DNA from: Bacillus litorisediminis
GTDB lineage: Bacteria > Bacillota > Bacilli > Bacillales > JC228
Length of the DNA stretch: 64,000 nucleotides
Assembly (NCBI RefSeq): GCF_022808645.1
Contig: NZ_JAKZKT010000019.1
Span: forward strand, 20,419 to 84,418
Reading direction: 5' to 3'
Position 1 is the stretch's first letter. Each line of letters starts with the position of its first letter. Below are positions 63,173 to 64,000 of this stretch, in pieces. Under the pieces are notes generated by a model. It was not told where the DNA came from, made no database searches, and was given only the letters and a program-made list of their open reading frames with translations. Made by a program: the position numbers and the translations under genes.

Positions 63173-63751
63173 ATGAAATTTGATTCGAACTATATGATCA
63201 CAATGAAAGACATTGTAAGAGAAGGAGATCCGATATTAAGAGAGGTTACAAAAGAAGTACCTGTTCCGCTTTCTGAGGAAGATCAGGAAATCATGAATTG
63301 TATGCTGCAGTATATAAAAAATAGTCAAAATCCTGAAAGATCGAAAGAGTATCAGCTTCGTCCGGGGGTAGGATTGTCTGCCAATCAAATTGGATTGAAT
63401 AAAAGAATGTTCGCTGCTTATTTTACCGATGAAAAAGGCGATCAGCATGAATATACCCTTTTTAATCCAAAAATTATCAGCCATTCGGTATCCATGATTT
63501 ACTTGCCTGATGGAGAAGGCTGCCTCTCTGTAGACCGGTCAGTACCAGGTTTTGTACCAAGATATGAACGAATCAAAGTAAAGGCGTACAATATGGAAAA
63601 TGAAGAAGTAGTAATTAAGTTAAAAGGGTATGCGGCGATTGTAGTCCAACATGAAATCGACCATTTAAATGGAATTATGTTCTTTGATCGAATTAATAAA
63701 GAAAACCCATTTAGCCTTCCGGAAAATGTATCAATTAAAAGTGTCTATTAA
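63173..63751 (+). CDS. def: Peptide deformylase
   Basis: Removes the N-formyl group from nascent proteins, with iron or zinc at the active site. Three motifs: GVGLSANQIG, EGCLS and QHEIDHLNG. 192 aa, like the YkrB-type second deformylase of Bacillus (about 184 aa) rather than the shorter Def. Start ATG 63173 with GAAGGGA 8-9 bases upstream; the frame opens at 63119, inside the previous gene. Confidence 0.94.
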   Translation: MKFDSNYMITMKDIVREGDPILREVTKEVPVPLSEEDQEIMNCMLQYIKNSQNPERSKEYQLRPGVGLSANQIGLNKRMFAAYFTDEKGDQHEYTLFNPKIISHSVSMIYLPDGEGCLSVDRSVPGFVPRYERIKVKAYNMENEEVVIKLKGYAAIVVQHEIDHLNGIMFFDRINKENPFSLPENVSIKSVY

Positions 63752-63848
63752 ACCAATATTAGGCAAATTCTTTAATGATGCAGCTTTTTTAATAACATTG
63801 AAGATGGAACGAGAAATTAAGGATTTACGAAATATAAGAGCTAGTTAA

Positions 63849-63922
63849 GGAGCTTGGAGTCAACTCCAAGCTCCAGACTGTAGACAAACTCGATAATATC
63901 GAGTTTGCCTACAGTCTTTTTT
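63849..63922 (+). terminator. Double hairpin terminator after def
   Basis: First a perfect palindrome, GGAGCTTGGAGT with ACTCCAAGCTCC (63849-63874). Then, without a gap, a second stem of about 20 bp (63875-63917; arms begin AGACTGTAG and end CTACAGTCT, one mismatch) and six T. The second hairpin alone is a strong terminator. Confidence 0.85.
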
Positions 63923-63964
63923 GATTTACAATATTTATAATGAGATATCTAGAGGTGATGGATT

Positions 63965-64000
63965 ATGATGACGAGAAACAATAATATTGAAAGAGACCAA
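63965..64000 (+). CDS. 5' end of a further gene (cut by the window edge)
   Basis: AGAGGTGAT (63951-63959) is followed by ATG ATG at 63965 and an open frame MMTRNNNIERDQ that runs off the window. Only 12 codons are visible, so the product cannot be named. Confidence 0.5.
   Translation, partial: MMTRNNNIERDQ

Overview
The window is chromosomal DNA of an AT-rich, endospore-forming Bacillaceae bacterium. It looks like a Bacillus-type genome outside the B. subtilis group. The evidence is: strong AGGAGG-type ribosome binding sites and frequent TTG/GTG starts; a cotJABC spore-coat operon; bacillopeptidase F; odhAB; Ku/LigD; a YcsF/YcsG/YcsI-PxpABC oxoproline cluster; CspB/D-type cold-shock protein; and a trp operon controlled by tandem tRNA-Trp T-boxes rather than by TRAP. 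No phage, insertion sequence, rRNA, tRNA or CRISPR array is visible.

Layout. 0-6 kb: a broken AzgA-type purine permease, dapF, divergent ligD and ku (non-homologous end joining) and a nucleoside hydrolase. 6.17-6.30 kb: a consensus sigma-A promoter, a perfect Fur box, a C-rich segment and an intrinsic terminator, which together look like the iron-sparing small RNA FsrA. 6.5-8.6 kb: an alpha/beta hydrolase and an MFS exporter. 8.7-15.7 kb: two tandem Trp T-boxes followed by the tightly overlapped operon trpEGDCFBA. 15.9-21.5 kb: mnmH and odhAB, the latter with a promoter and a CcpA-like site. 21.6-24.4 kb: small genes, a degenerate repeat patch, and a long structured leader before a DUF4257 gene. 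24.5-32.7 kb: a lone fabF-type synthase, an HMA-like small protein, pepF, topB, and a soluble fumarate-reductase-like flavoprotein/iron-sulfur pair. 32.7-33.0 kb: a 41-bp higher-order tandem repeat. 33.0-37.5 kb: the 5-oxoprolinase operon (minus strand). 37.8-44.8 kb: a secreted lipase whose expected start codon reads ACG, a YdjO-like protein, cvfB, an MBL hydrolase, a cold-shock gene, a SIMPL protein and VanW. 45.2-49.5 kb: bpr. 49.7-57.6 kb: small hypothetical genes, a GTP cyclohydrolase II/RibD pair, a DUF3231 gene, a relic of a MetX-like hydrolase, a YebC-family gene, glutathione peroxidase and a two-gene ABC uptake system without an ATPase. 57.7-64 kb: PspC, a LigB-type protein, cotJABC, several small proteins, a truncated GNAT gene, peptide deformylase and the start of one more gene.

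Most of the window is housekeeping metabolism (Trp synthesis, TCA cycle, purine salvage, oxoproline recycling, peptide turnover) plus sporulation and DNA repair. The less ordinary signals are mainly in RNA and repeats: the FsrA-like RNA, tandem T-boxes, three candidate structured RNAs, three ribosome binding sites buried in stem-loops, and two families of short tandem repeats. Function calls rest on recognising protein motifs by eye; no database search was possible.
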